Translations under genes and position numbers: made by a program | The notes under the pieces: generated by a model | Told to the model about the DNA's origin: nothing | Database searches by the model: none | What the model saw: only the letters and a program-made list of their open reading frames with translations | In this document: one piece after another, positions 1 through 7,601 of the stretch | How the letters are laid out: each line of letters opens with the position of its first letter | How positions within the stretch are numbered: the first letter of the stretch is position 1 | NCBI RefSeq assembly: GCF_003003795.1 | Contig: NZ_PVWK01000017.1 | Location: 62,001 to 126,000 of the forward strand | Direction: 5' to 3' | Source of the DNA: Stenomitos frigidus ULC18 | Lineage (GTDB): Bacteria; Cyanobacteriota; Cyanobacteriia; Leptolyngbyales; Leptolyngbyaceae | DNA length: 64,000 bases

Positions 1-1731
1 GAGCCGAAAACGCACTTGTTTGACGTGTGTTTGCACCTTAAAGGTTGGCAGCAGGGGACACTGTCTTTGCTCGACCTAAAAATGCCAGTTTGGACACCGG
101 GGTCTTACTTGGTGCGAGAGTATGCCAGGCATTTACAGGACTTTTCGACAGTGGCTGACGATCGCCCCGAAACACCTTTACCTTGGCGCAAGCTCAGCAA
201 AAATCACTGGCAGATCGATCGGCAGGGGCACGAGTCGTTGATCGTGCGCTATCGCATTTATGCCAACGAACTCTCCGTGCGTACGAATCATCTTGATAGT
301 ACTCATGGGTATTTTAATGGGGCAGCTTTGTTTTTCTACGTGCCGGGGTATGAGCAGCAATCAGTGTCGGTCACGATTGTTCCTCCCTCTGGATGGCAGG
401 TGTCAACGCCCTTGCCGACGCTAGAAGGACAGACGAACACATTTGAAGCAGCCGATTTTGATACGCTGGTGGATAGCCCGTTTGAAATTGGTTATCACTC
501 GGTATACAACTTCACAGCACTGGATAAACCACATCAACTGGCCATCTGGGGAGACGGCAATCTAGAACCAGAGCGCCTGATTGCAGATATCCAAAAGCTG
601 ATTCAAGTGGAGGCAGATCTGTTTGGCGGGTTGCCGTACGATCGCTACCTGTTTTTACTGCACCTGTCATCTCAGGGCTTTGGTGGACTGGAGCACAAGT
701 CTTCTTGTTCGTTGATTTATCAGCGCTTTGGGTTTCGTAGCAAGGATAAATACGATCGTTTCATCCAGTTAGTCGCGCATGAGTTCTTTCATCTCTGGAA
801 TGTGAAGCGGATTCGCCCGAAAGCGCTGGAAGTCTTTGACTATGAGCAAGAGAACTACACGCCTTCGTTATGGTTTAGCGAGGGCATGACCAGTTTTTAT
901 GATCTGGTGATTCCTTATCGAGCAGGCATTTACGATCTGCGAACGTATCTGGTGGCGCTCAATCGAGAAATTACGCGCTTTCAGATGACACCGGGCCGCA
1001 AGGTGCAGCCGTTAAGCGAGTCGAGTTTTGATGCCTGGATTAAGCTCTATCGAGCCGATGCGAATAGCCCCAACTCTCAGATGTCTTATTATCTCAAGGG
1101 CGAGATGGTGGCGCTATTGCTGGATCTGCTGATTCGTGAGCGCCATCGTAATCGGCGATCGCTCGATGACGTGATGCGACAACTGTGGGAACAGTTTGGC
1201 AAGCCCGAAGTGGGCTTTACACCAGCACAACTTCAGCAGGTAATTGAAACCGTTGCCGAAACCGATTTATCAGACTTCTGGCAGCACTGTTTACATAGCA
1301 CCGATGACCTTCCGTTTGATGACTATCTCAATCCGTTTGGGCTGCGCCTGCTGGCAGATGGTGGCTTAGAAGATGGCGTCCCGTTCCTGGGTCTGACGGT
1401 AAAAACAGAAGCTGGACGGGAAGTGGTGAAATTTGTTGAGACGGCGTCGCCTGCCCAGCAAGGAGGGATTGATGCAGGCGATGAACTTCTGGCAATGAAC
1501 GGGTTGCGGGTGAGCGCTGACCAACTGACTGAGCGCCTGAGAGACTTTCGAGGGGGCGATCGCTTACAGCTCTCCTTTTTCCATCAGGATGAATTGCGTT
1601 CCTCTATAGTGACCTTGGCAGAACCACGCTTGACTCGTTTCCAGGTGATTCCAGTAGAGCGCCCCTCCCACAGCCAGGAGCAAAACTTTCTGGGCTGGCT
1701 AGGCATGCCTCTCGCATCGATTAGAGGGTAA
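1..1731 (+). CDS. M61 family (glycyl aminopeptidase-like) metallopeptidase with C-terminal PDZ domain, 5' partial
   Basis: The frame is open from base 1 (its first codons read EPKTHLFDV) and no convincing start lies inside the window, so the true start is upstream; the family is usually about 590-600 residues and some 572 are present. The zinc motif HEFFH is at bases 778-792, the third ligand probably the Glu in WFSEGMTSF near 885, and GGLEHKSS precedes the zinc motif as in M61 peptidases. The C-terminal part (about 1390-1640) reads like a PDZ domain (GLTVKTEAG, then a GGIDAGDELLAMNG core). Family knowledge: M61 proteins are aminopeptidases with preference for small N-terminal residues; the physiological substrate in cyanobacteria is unknown. 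No signal peptide can be assessed because the N-terminus is missing. It stands alone, followed by a heptamer repeat array. Confidence 0.9.
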   Translation, partial: EPKTHLFDVCLHLKGWQQGTLSLLDLKMPVWTPGSYLVREYARHLQDFSTVADDRPETPLPWRKLSKNHWQIDRQGHESLIVRYRIYANELSVRTNHLDSTHGYFNGAALFFYVPGYEQQSVSVTIVPPSGWQVSTPLPTLEGQTNTFEAADFDTLVDSPFEIGYHSVYNFTALDKPHQLAIWGDGNLEPERLIADIQKLIQVEADLFGGLPYDRYLFLLHLSSQGFGGLEHKSSCSLIYQRFGFRSKDKYDRFIQLVAHEFFHLWNVKRIRPKALEVFDYEQENYTPSLWFSEGMTSFYDLVIPYRAGIYDLRTYLVALNREITRFQMTPGRKVQPLSESSFDAWIKLYRADANSPNSQMSYYLKGEMVALLLDLLIRERHRNRRSLDDVMRQLWEQFGKPEVGFTPAQLQQVIETVAETDLSDFWQHCLHSTDDLPFDDYLNPFGLRLLADGGLEDGVPFLGLTVKTEAGREVVKFVETASPAQQGGIDAGDELLAMNGLRVSADQLTERLRDFRGGDRLQLSFFHQDELRSSIVTLAEPRLTRFQVIPVERPSHSQEQNFLGWLGMPLASIRG

Positions 1732-2042
1732 GGACTTGTTAAAAAATAACTGCATACTTTTGGATTAGCGATCAGCTATCAGCTCTTCTCTAACGGCTGA
1801 CCGCTGACGGCTGATCGCTACAGTCCACAACATTATTTCTTTAAAGTCCCTAAGGTGATTTCTGAAAAAGATCTATCGCTTTAGGGGCTCAAGATTTCGC
1901 TCCCTTACACAAAATGGACGAGTTGTTGATCACTCGTTTGAATAAGCCACATCGACTGAGTGTGAGCGTCTGGTTCACGCCTGCGAGCAGGATGCTCGAT
2001 TGTGGCTGATCCATTAGGTTCTGGAAGCCACCGCCGCGATGC
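1732..2042. other. Intergenic gap with a heptamer repeat array
   Basis: Between two convergent genes. Bases about 1764-1822 are built from degenerate 7-bp units (ATCAGCT, GGCTGAC, CGCTGAC types), like arrays elsewhere in the window. No gene or clear terminator was seen in the rest. Confidence 0.7.
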
Positions 2043-2822
2043 TCACCCAAGACGATAGCCAAACCCTCGCACGGTAATGATGTACTGCGGATTGCTAGGA
2101 TCTAACTCTAATTTTTCTCGCAACCAGCGAATATGCACATCGACCGTCTTCGAATCGCCCATGAAATCGATCCCCCAAACTCTCTCCAGAAGTTGATCGC
2201 GAGAGAAGACCCTCCGCGGATTATTCATAAACAATTCCAGTAGCGTGAATTCCTTGGGTGACAGGCTAACGGCCTCGTCTCGCACGGTGACCCGGCACTC
2301 TTGGGGATAAAGTGCAATCTCTTGAAACTGTACGACCAATTGCTCTTGCAGTTGAGGTTGACGGCTAGCGCGACGCAGTAAAGAGCGACACCGTGCAATC
2401 AATTCCCGCATCCCAAACGGTTTTCCCAGATAGTCATCTGCTCCAATCTCCAGTCCCACCACAATGTCGGTCTCAGAACCCTTCGCACTGAGCATCAAAA
2501 TTGGTGTTGTCATCCCTTCTTGTCGTAGCAAACGGCATAAATCAAGCCCATTGATGTAGGGCAACATTAAATCCAGGATCAGCAAGTCGATCGCGGGTAT
2601 GTCCTCCTGGTCAAGAGCATGAGAGGCCTGAATGACATCTAGCGCTTGACGCCCATCCTCAACCGCTAACACCTGATAGCCTTCATCCATTAATGCCATG
2701 GTGATTGTTTCCCGAATCAACGCCTCATCCTCAACAACCAGGATGAACGGTTGAGAGTCTTCAGGTAGCTTATTCGCTCCTGGCGATCGCATTATTGTGC
2801 TCAGTTTCGTAGCTTCAGACAT
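2043..2822 (-). CDS. OmpR/PhoB-family response regulator
   Basis: Two-component transcription regulator of 259 residues. A receiver domain (about residues 26-145) has the acidic pair E31/D32, the phospho-acceptor D84 in LILDLMLP and K134 in ADDYLGKPF. A winged-helix DNA-binding domain fills residues 165-259, with SPKEFTLLELF and the usual SKTVDVHIRWLREKLE recognition-helix region. The first 25 residues are an unstructured-looking extension. ATG start; the previous 700 bp hold no kinase gene, so the partner is not encoded beside it. The receiver resembles cyanobacterial SphR/RpaA-type regulators, but the exact orthologue cannot be decided by eye and no symbol is given. It is transcribed toward the M61 gene. 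Confidence 0.92.
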   Translation of the reverse strand: MSEATKLSTIMRSPGANKLPEDSQPFILVVEDEALIRETITMALMDEGYQVLAVEDGRQALDVIQASHALDQEDIPAIDLLILDLMLPYINGLDLCRLLRQEGMTTPILMLSAKGSETDIVVGLEIGADDYLGKPFGMRELIARCRSLLRRASRQPQLQEQLVVQFQEIALYPQECRVTVRDEAVSLSPKEFTLLELFMNNPRRVFSRDQLLERVWGIDFMGDSKTVDVHIRWLREKLELDPSNPQYIITVRGFGYRLG

Positions 2823-3544
2823 TCAAACGCCACAGTTTAAAGACTCCAGAACAAACTTATACGCATGTAAAGTAACAGAATAAGTAGTAAGCAGTAGGCG
2901 TGGGTTAAGCTTCAGTAAACCCAAGGTTAAACCTGAGGCAAAGAGGCTTTAAGACCTGCTTGCTTATAGCAAATGAGGCTGAAATACCCATCAGCATCAT
3001 ACAGATTTTTCTGAAGATGACAATCCTGGTATAGATCGTCTACACAAAATCGCTAGCAGATGATTGAGAAAGTTGCACTGATCTAGGGAGATACTCAACA
3101 GCTAAAATTGGTTTTAAGATTAGTTTTTAGCAAAAAGTAAAAATCTGAAGCACTCTAATAGCAATGACTTTGGGCATGGAGTAAGTTGGTCGAACTGCTG
3201 CAGACAGCTGACATCGATTCAAAGGAGGACTTTTAAAGGCGATGTTGGCTGCGAAAATGTGTTCACATTTGAGCCTGTTGAACTAATAACGATTTAAAGA
3301 ACGTCGTTATAGATCAATCGTTGGGTAGGGAGATAGCAATGCTATCTCCCTACAAGATGTGGCCCTTTTCTGATTGAAATTAGTACGTTATCGCCTGTTT
3401 ACTCATCTCTATCCTTGGAGTCAGGAAACATACTTTTTTTCTGTTTAAAGTTCGTTTGGTATAGAGCTATTGATGACACTGAAAATTTCTTTACCAGAAA
3501 TAAGAGCTTGTTTTTCAAACGTCCATTAACGCAGGATTTCTCAC
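2823..3544. other. Long divergent intergenic region with a perfect hairpin
   Basis: About 720 bp between the divergent response-regulator and manganese-catalase genes. No ORF of convincing coding character was seen. It holds a perfect 13-bp inverted repeat at 3325-3353 and presumably the promoters of both genes. No tRNA or known ncRNA was recognised. Confidence 0.6.
3325..3353. repeat. Perfect 13-bp palindromic hairpin
   Basis: GTAGGGAGATAGC at 3325-3337 is the exact reverse complement of 3341-3353, with a 3-base loop (AAT). There is no T-run on either side, so it is less likely to be a simple terminator than a REP/MITE-like palindrome. It lies 190 bp upstream of the manganese catalase. Confidence 0.85.
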
Positions 3545-4228
3545 ATGTTTTTCCACAAAAAAGAACCAATTCACGCTGTGCGAATTGATGAGCCCAATCC
3601 CAAATTTGCTCAGCTATTGCTAGAACAGTTTGGTGGTGCAACCGGAGAACTGTCTGCTGCTTTACAATACTGGGTGCAATCGTTTCATGTCGAAAACCCT
3701 GGCATCCGCGATCTGCTTCAAGACATCGCGATCGAAGAGTTTGGTCATCTGGAAATGGTGGGTAAGATGATTGAATCTCACACCAAAAATGTTGATCAGA
3801 CTGCAGCGTTCAACAGCACGCTCTTTGCAGTGCGTGGCATGGGTCCTCACTTTCTCGATAGTCAAGGCAATGCTTGGACGGCTAATTATCTCAATGAAGG
3901 TGGTGATGTTGTGCGGGATCTACGGGCAAACATCGCGGCTGAAGCGGGGGCGCGTCAAACCTACGAAGCGCTGATCAAATTAGCGACCGACGAAGGTACC
4001 AAGCAAACATTGACGCATCTTTTGACGCGAGAAATATCGCATACAAAGATGTTCATGAAAGCGCTCGATTCGCTTGGTAAACTGACTGATCCCATGTTTG
4101 GCAACATTCAACCTGATGAAACCGTTGATCTTTACTACAATCTGTCAAGCAACGGCAAGGATGAGCGCGGTCCCTGGAATGCTGAACCTGACTTTAAATA
4201 CATTGCTGAACCAATGAAGCAGAAATAG
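3545..4228 (+). CDS. Manganese catalase family protein
   Basis: A 227-residue four-helix ferritin-like protein that should disproportionate hydrogen peroxide at a di-manganese centre. The expected ligands are visible in order: E35 (GELSAA), E65 and H68 (EEFGHLE), E133 (AAEAGARQTYE) and H166 (REISHTKMF). The length fits short cyanobacterial and CotJC-like members, which lack the long C-terminal extension of the Lactobacillus enzyme. The ATG at 3545 gives MFFHKKEPIHAV. A Rho-independent terminator follows at 4262. The gene is monocistronic. Peroxide defence is inferred from the family. Confidence 0.9.
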   Translation: MFFHKKEPIHAVRIDEPNPKFAQLLLEQFGGATGELSAALQYWVQSFHVENPGIRDLLQDIAIEEFGHLEMVGKMIESHTKNVDQTAAFNSTLFAVRGMGPHFLDSQGNAWTANYLNEGGDVVRDLRANIAAEAGARQTYEALIKLATDEGTKQTLTHLLTREISHTKMFMKALDSLGKLTDPMFGNIQPDETVDLYYNLSSNGKDERGPWNAEPDFKYIAEPMKQK

Positions 4229-4261
4229 TTCAAGCAACTCGACATGGAAAAATAGTTTAAT

Positions 4262-4296
4262 TGGGCTAATAGTTAGTTGCTATTAGCCCAGTTTTT
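4262..4296 (+). terminator. Rho-independent terminator after the manganese catalase
   Basis: An 11-bp perfect stem, TGGGCTAATAG (4262-4272) with its complement at 4280-4290, a 7-base loop, then GTTTTTAG. Confidence 0.85.
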
Positions 4297-4402
4297 AGTT
4301 ATTTGAGAAGTCCCAACTGCTTCGAGTACTCGCGTTGCGCTCAATGCAATTGCGATCGGAGCAAAATTTGCAGTATTGTTTTTTACCCTGACGATAGATT
4401 GC

Positions 4403-5767
4403 CTAGACTTTGACGGGTGCCTGACTGCTAATTGGCGGTTGATAAAGGCTGTCGTCATTCAACACAGGCTCACCTGTGATGATGCGTGCACCGCGCTTAC
4501 GGGTGAAATAGTTCCAGCCCCATTGCAGCAGCACAATCAACTTATTGTCAAACTCAATCAAGAAGTAGATATGGGCAAAGATCCAGAGGAACCAGGCGAG
4601 TGGTCCGTCGAATTTCACAAAGCCAAGATCGACCACTGCCTCATTTTGACCAATGACAGCTAGGCTGCCAAAATCCTTATACACAAAGGGGGCAATCGTA
4701 TTGCCAAGCAGTTGCTGCTTGATCAGTTTGGCAACGTATTCGCCTTCTTGCATAGCAACAGGGGCTACACCAGGCAGTGGTCGTTCACCTTGATGGGGAA
4801 AGTTTGCCAGATCCCCAATGACAAAAATGTTTGGATGACCGGCAAGGCTCAGATTCGGCTCGACCATGACTCGTCCGACTCGATCGAGCGTCGCCCCAGC
4901 ACGATCGGCAAGCACCTGACCCATGGCAGAGGCCTTCACCCCTGCTGCCCACAGAACCGTATGTGCGGGAATATATTCTTCTTGACCATCGCGCTTCACC
5001 GTGACTATGTTGTCGTCAATATTGGTTACCAGCACCTTCGTTTCAACCGTCACTCCCAGCCTGGTAAGGGAGACTTCTGCTTTCGCCGATAGATCGGGTG
5101 GATAGGGTGGCAAAATCCGATCCAGACCTTCTAGTAGAAGCACCTGCGCTTCAGTTGTATCAATCTTACGGAAGTCGCGCTTCAGCGTTTTGAAGGCGAG
5201 TTCTGCGATCGCGCCTGCCAGTTCTACCCCTGTTGGCCCGCCACCCACAATCACAAACGTCAACCAGGCGCGGCGCTTCTCTTCATCAGATTCCTTTTCT
5301 GCAGCTTCAAACGCCATAAAAATACGGCGGCGCATTTCTAGAGCATCCTCGATCGTCTTCAAACCAGGTGCCGTTTGCTTCCAATGATCGTTGCCAAAGT
5401 AGTGATGGCTCACTCCTGTTGCCACAATCAGCGTATCGTAAGCCAGTGTTTCGCCTTTTAACACTACTTTTTGCTGCTGCGGATCGAGGTCGACTATCTC
5501 ATCCATTAACACCTGCGTATTTTTGCTGCTGTTGAGGATGCCACGCAGCGGTGACGAAATGTCTGCCGGAGAGAGTGATCCGGTAGCTACTTGATAGAGC
5601 AACGGCTGAAACAAATGGAAGTTTCGTTTGTCGATCAGCGTAACCTCTACAGGCGTATGACCTAACGCTTTAGCGGTATACAGTCCACCGAATCCCCCAC
5701 CAACGATGACAACCCGATGTGCCGATTGTTTTTCAGTCTCATCCACCATTCCTTGTCGCTCCCTCAT
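4403..5767 (-). CDS. Type II NAD(P)H dehydrogenase (NDH-2), FAD-dependent
   Basis: A 454-residue single-subunit NAD(P)H:quinone oxidoreductase. The N-terminal FAD-binding Rossmann motif is VVIVGGGFGG (residues 19-28) and the second, NAD-binding one is FVIVGGGPTGVELAG (near residue 170). GHPNIFVIGDLA near residue 315 is the usual FAD ribityl-binding segment. The C-terminus has hydrophobic segments (LAWFLWIFAHIYFLIEF) expected to attach it to the membrane, as in cyanobacterial Ndb proteins. The ATG at 5767 adds RERQG before a second possible start, MVDETEKQ (5749). NDH-2 enzymes do not pump protons and are thought to sense or adjust the redox state of the plastoquinone pool. It is a single-gene unit. 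Confidence 0.93.
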   Translation of the reverse strand: MRERQGMVDETEKQSAHRVVIVGGGFGGLYTAKALGHTPVEVTLIDKRNFHLFQPLLYQVATGSLSPADISSPLRGILNSSKNTQVLMDEIVDLDPQQQKVVLKGETLAYDTLIVATGVSHHYFGNDHWKQTAPGLKTIEDALEMRRRIFMAFEAAEKESDEEKRRAWLTFVIVGGGPTGVELAGAIAELAFKTLKRDFRKIDTTEAQVLLLEGLDRILPPYPPDLSAKAEVSLTRLGVTVETKVLVTNIDDNIVTVKRDGQEEYIPAHTVLWAAGVKASAMGQVLADRAGATLDRVGRVMVEPNLSLAGHPNIFVIGDLANFPHQGERPLPGVAPVAMQEGEYVAKLIKQQLLGNTIAPFVYKDFGSLAVIGQNEAVVDLGFVKFDGPLAWFLWIFAHIYFLIEFDNKLIVLLQWGWNYFTRKRGARIITGEPVLNDDSLYQPPISSQAPVKV

Positions 5768-6261
5768 TTAGCTATGAACATCAGCCGCTTCTAATCTACT
5801 GCACGATCGACAAGAAACTGTTGTAATACCAACCATCTATGAAGTGAGGCGAGGCGGTTTACCGACGGTTGGTCGGAGGCATACTGCTGTGCTTTGAGAA
5901 CGGGTGTGAAGCGGAAACGTCTCTGCTGTTGTAGTTTCAAGAACAGCCTGTGTACTGGCATTGAGCACGATCGCATCACGAGAAGTTGGACTGTGCAGCG
6001 GTTTTATCGGCTTTATCTGGTGTTTGAAAAGACGGAATCTGCCTCTTTGCAGGAAGCGATACAGTATGGAACCTCTTCGAGTGATGTCATTCAATCGCTT
6101 CCCTACGAAGAAAACGCGAAGTAATCGTGATCAGATATGCCTGAATAAAACCAACTCAATCTTTACGAAATGTTAACAGTTCTAGCCTAACTGATGTCTC
6201 TCAGCAGAGGGGTAGCAACCGTTACGAGGAAAGGCTTTTTAGCAACGCTAACCAATACGAG
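5768..6261. other. Intergenic region with only weak overlapping ORFs
   Basis: About 490 bp. A plus-strand frame (5894-6124, 76 codons) and a minus-strand frame (5837-6094, 85 codons) overlap each other. Neither resembles a known family nor has a good ribosome site, so neither is called as a gene. The plus frame's last 45 codons (WTVQRFYRLYLVFEKTES onward) look the most protein-like and could be a decayed fragment. Confidence 0.4.
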
Positions 6262-7035
6262 TTAGTACAATTCAGGGCGGCGGTCGTCCAAATACGAAAA
6301 GATGGATCGTGTCTCCGCGATCGCTGCTGGGTCGAGATCCGCTACCAGCAGTGTTTCGTCTGCACCTGCCTGGGCCAGCACCGTGCCATCGGGAGCCGCG
6401 ATCGTGCTCAAGCCGCAGTATTTCAGGTTGCCTTCCACCCCAATACGGTTGGCATAGGCGACAAAAACTTGATTCTCCAGAGCGCGAGTGGGAATTAACA
6501 CCAGCGGAATTTGGGTGTAGGGGAACATGAGCGCGGTCGGCACGGCAATGAGTTCAGCACCCTGTAGCGCCAGAGCTCGTACAGCTTCAGGAAACTCGAC
6601 ATCGTAGCAAATCAGGACGCCAACTCGAACGCCTGCGATCGTGTGTAACACTCGCTCCCGGCCAGTCATAAACAGCCGTTGCTCTTCTGCGCCAAAAAGA
6701 TGCGCTTTACGATAATTTGCCGCTAAGTTGCCATCGGCATCAATCAAAGCTGCAGAGTTGTAGAGCGTCTTGCCATCGCGTTCGACATAGCCAAACAAAA
6801 GCGCCAGCTTGGATTCACGGGCAAGACTGGCTGCAAACTGGAGCGATCGTCCATTAAAGGGTTCAGCCAACTCCTTGACTGCGTCGCCAATGTTATAGCC
6901 CGTTAAAAACAATTCGGGAAAGATCAGCAAATTTACCTGCTGCTTGGCGGCAGCAACGGACATCCGCGCTAACAGTGTCAGATTTGCGGTTACATCTTTA
7001 GGGATGCCTGCTCCCTGGTAGATTGCCAGTTTCAT
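6262..7035 (-). CDS. Carbon-nitrogen hydrolase (nitrilase superfamily amidase)
   Basis: A 257-residue hydrolase with the complete nitrilase-superfamily catalytic triad: E41 in LLIFPELFLTGY, K110 in NYRKAHLF and C143 in LICYDVEFPE. The fold covers the whole length with no extra domain. Members cleave non-peptide C-N bonds of linear amides; the compact size and the PELFLTGYNIGD signature suggest a carbamoylputrescine- or omega-amidase-like group, but the substrate cannot be set from sequence. ATG start. It stands alone on the minus strand. Confidence 0.9.
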   Translation of the reverse strand: MKLAIYQGAGIPKDVTANLTLLARMSVAAAKQQVNLLIFPELFLTGYNIGDAVKELAEPFNGRSLQFAASLARESKLALLFGYVERDGKTLYNSAALIDADGNLAANYRKAHLFGAEEQRLFMTGRERVLHTIAGVRVGVLICYDVEFPEAVRALALQGAELIAVPTALMFPYTQIPLVLIPTRALENQVFVAYANRIGVEGNLKYCGLSTIAAPDGTVLAQAGADETLLVADLDPAAIAETRSIFSYLDDRRPELY

Positions 7036-7114
7036 GAGGGTTAACAGGACAGTGAATTGTTAACTAGCTCCAGTATGACCGAGCCACCGTTTGCCGTTTG
7101 TAGCCCATTTCACC

Positions 7115-7140
7115 TAGTGGCGCAAGGCCTTGTGCCACTA
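7115..7140. repeat. Near-perfect palindrome
   Basis: A TAGTGGCGCAAGG arm is followed directly by its complement CCTTGTGCCACTA, with one mismatch that can form a G-U pair. It lies between the nitrilase and YciI genes and resembles other REP-like palindromes in the window. No T-run follows. Confidence 0.75.
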
Positions 7141-7210
7141 CAGGGGCAAAACTTTTCTCAGCGATCGGCTCGAAAAGCGGCTCAGGAACGTCCATAGAGA
7201 CGACCTTAAT

Positions 7211-7480
7211 TCAAAGCGCCTGAATCCACTCTTTTACGTCATACTCCGTCCAAACAGCGTTCTGCCAATAGGGATCAGACTCAATCAGTTGGCGTACGGT
7301 GGCTTCATCTTCAGCGTCATAAAGCCCAAACACTTTCGTTAAATCTTTGGTCGGCCCGATCGTCAGCAGCACTCCAGAGGCTTTCTGTTTCGCAAGACCG
7401 TCGAGATGGGCTTGACGATAAGGAGCACGTTTTTCTAGCACATCGTCACAGTAATTGCCCCAGAGGACGTATTTTGTCAT
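7211..7480 (-). CDS. YciI-like protein
   Basis: A small single-domain protein of the YciI-like/DGPF superfamily (ferredoxin-like alpha+beta fold), about 89 residues from the ATG at 7480 (MTKYVLWGNYCDDV). A longer open frame exists to 7513, but the internal ATG matches the family start. Family features are the N-terminal YVLWG strand, the YRQAHLDGLAK helix with its His, GVLLTIGPTKD and the C-terminal IESDPYWQNAVWTEYDVKEW. The biochemical role is uncertain. It lies just downstream of pheT on the same strand, 121 bp away. Confidence 0.85.
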   Translation of the reverse strand: MTKYVLWGNYCDDVLEKRAPYRQAHLDGLAKQKASGVLLTIGPTKDLTKVFGLYDAEDEATVRQLIESDPYWQNAVWTEYDVKEWIQAL

Positions 7481-7601
7481 CGCTTTAGTCAGTCGGGTTG
7501 AGTTTTGGTGCACAGTTTGAAAGATACCGGGTTTCTGGACGATCGTTGATGCTCAATAGCCTCTCATCATGGAGAAACCCGGTGTCTGCGACAGCCCTCA
7601 T

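Noticed and set aside
5837-6124. Overlapping small frames on both strands between NDH-2 and the nitrilase
   Set aside because: They are mutually exclusive and neither matches a known family; only described as a possible remnant.
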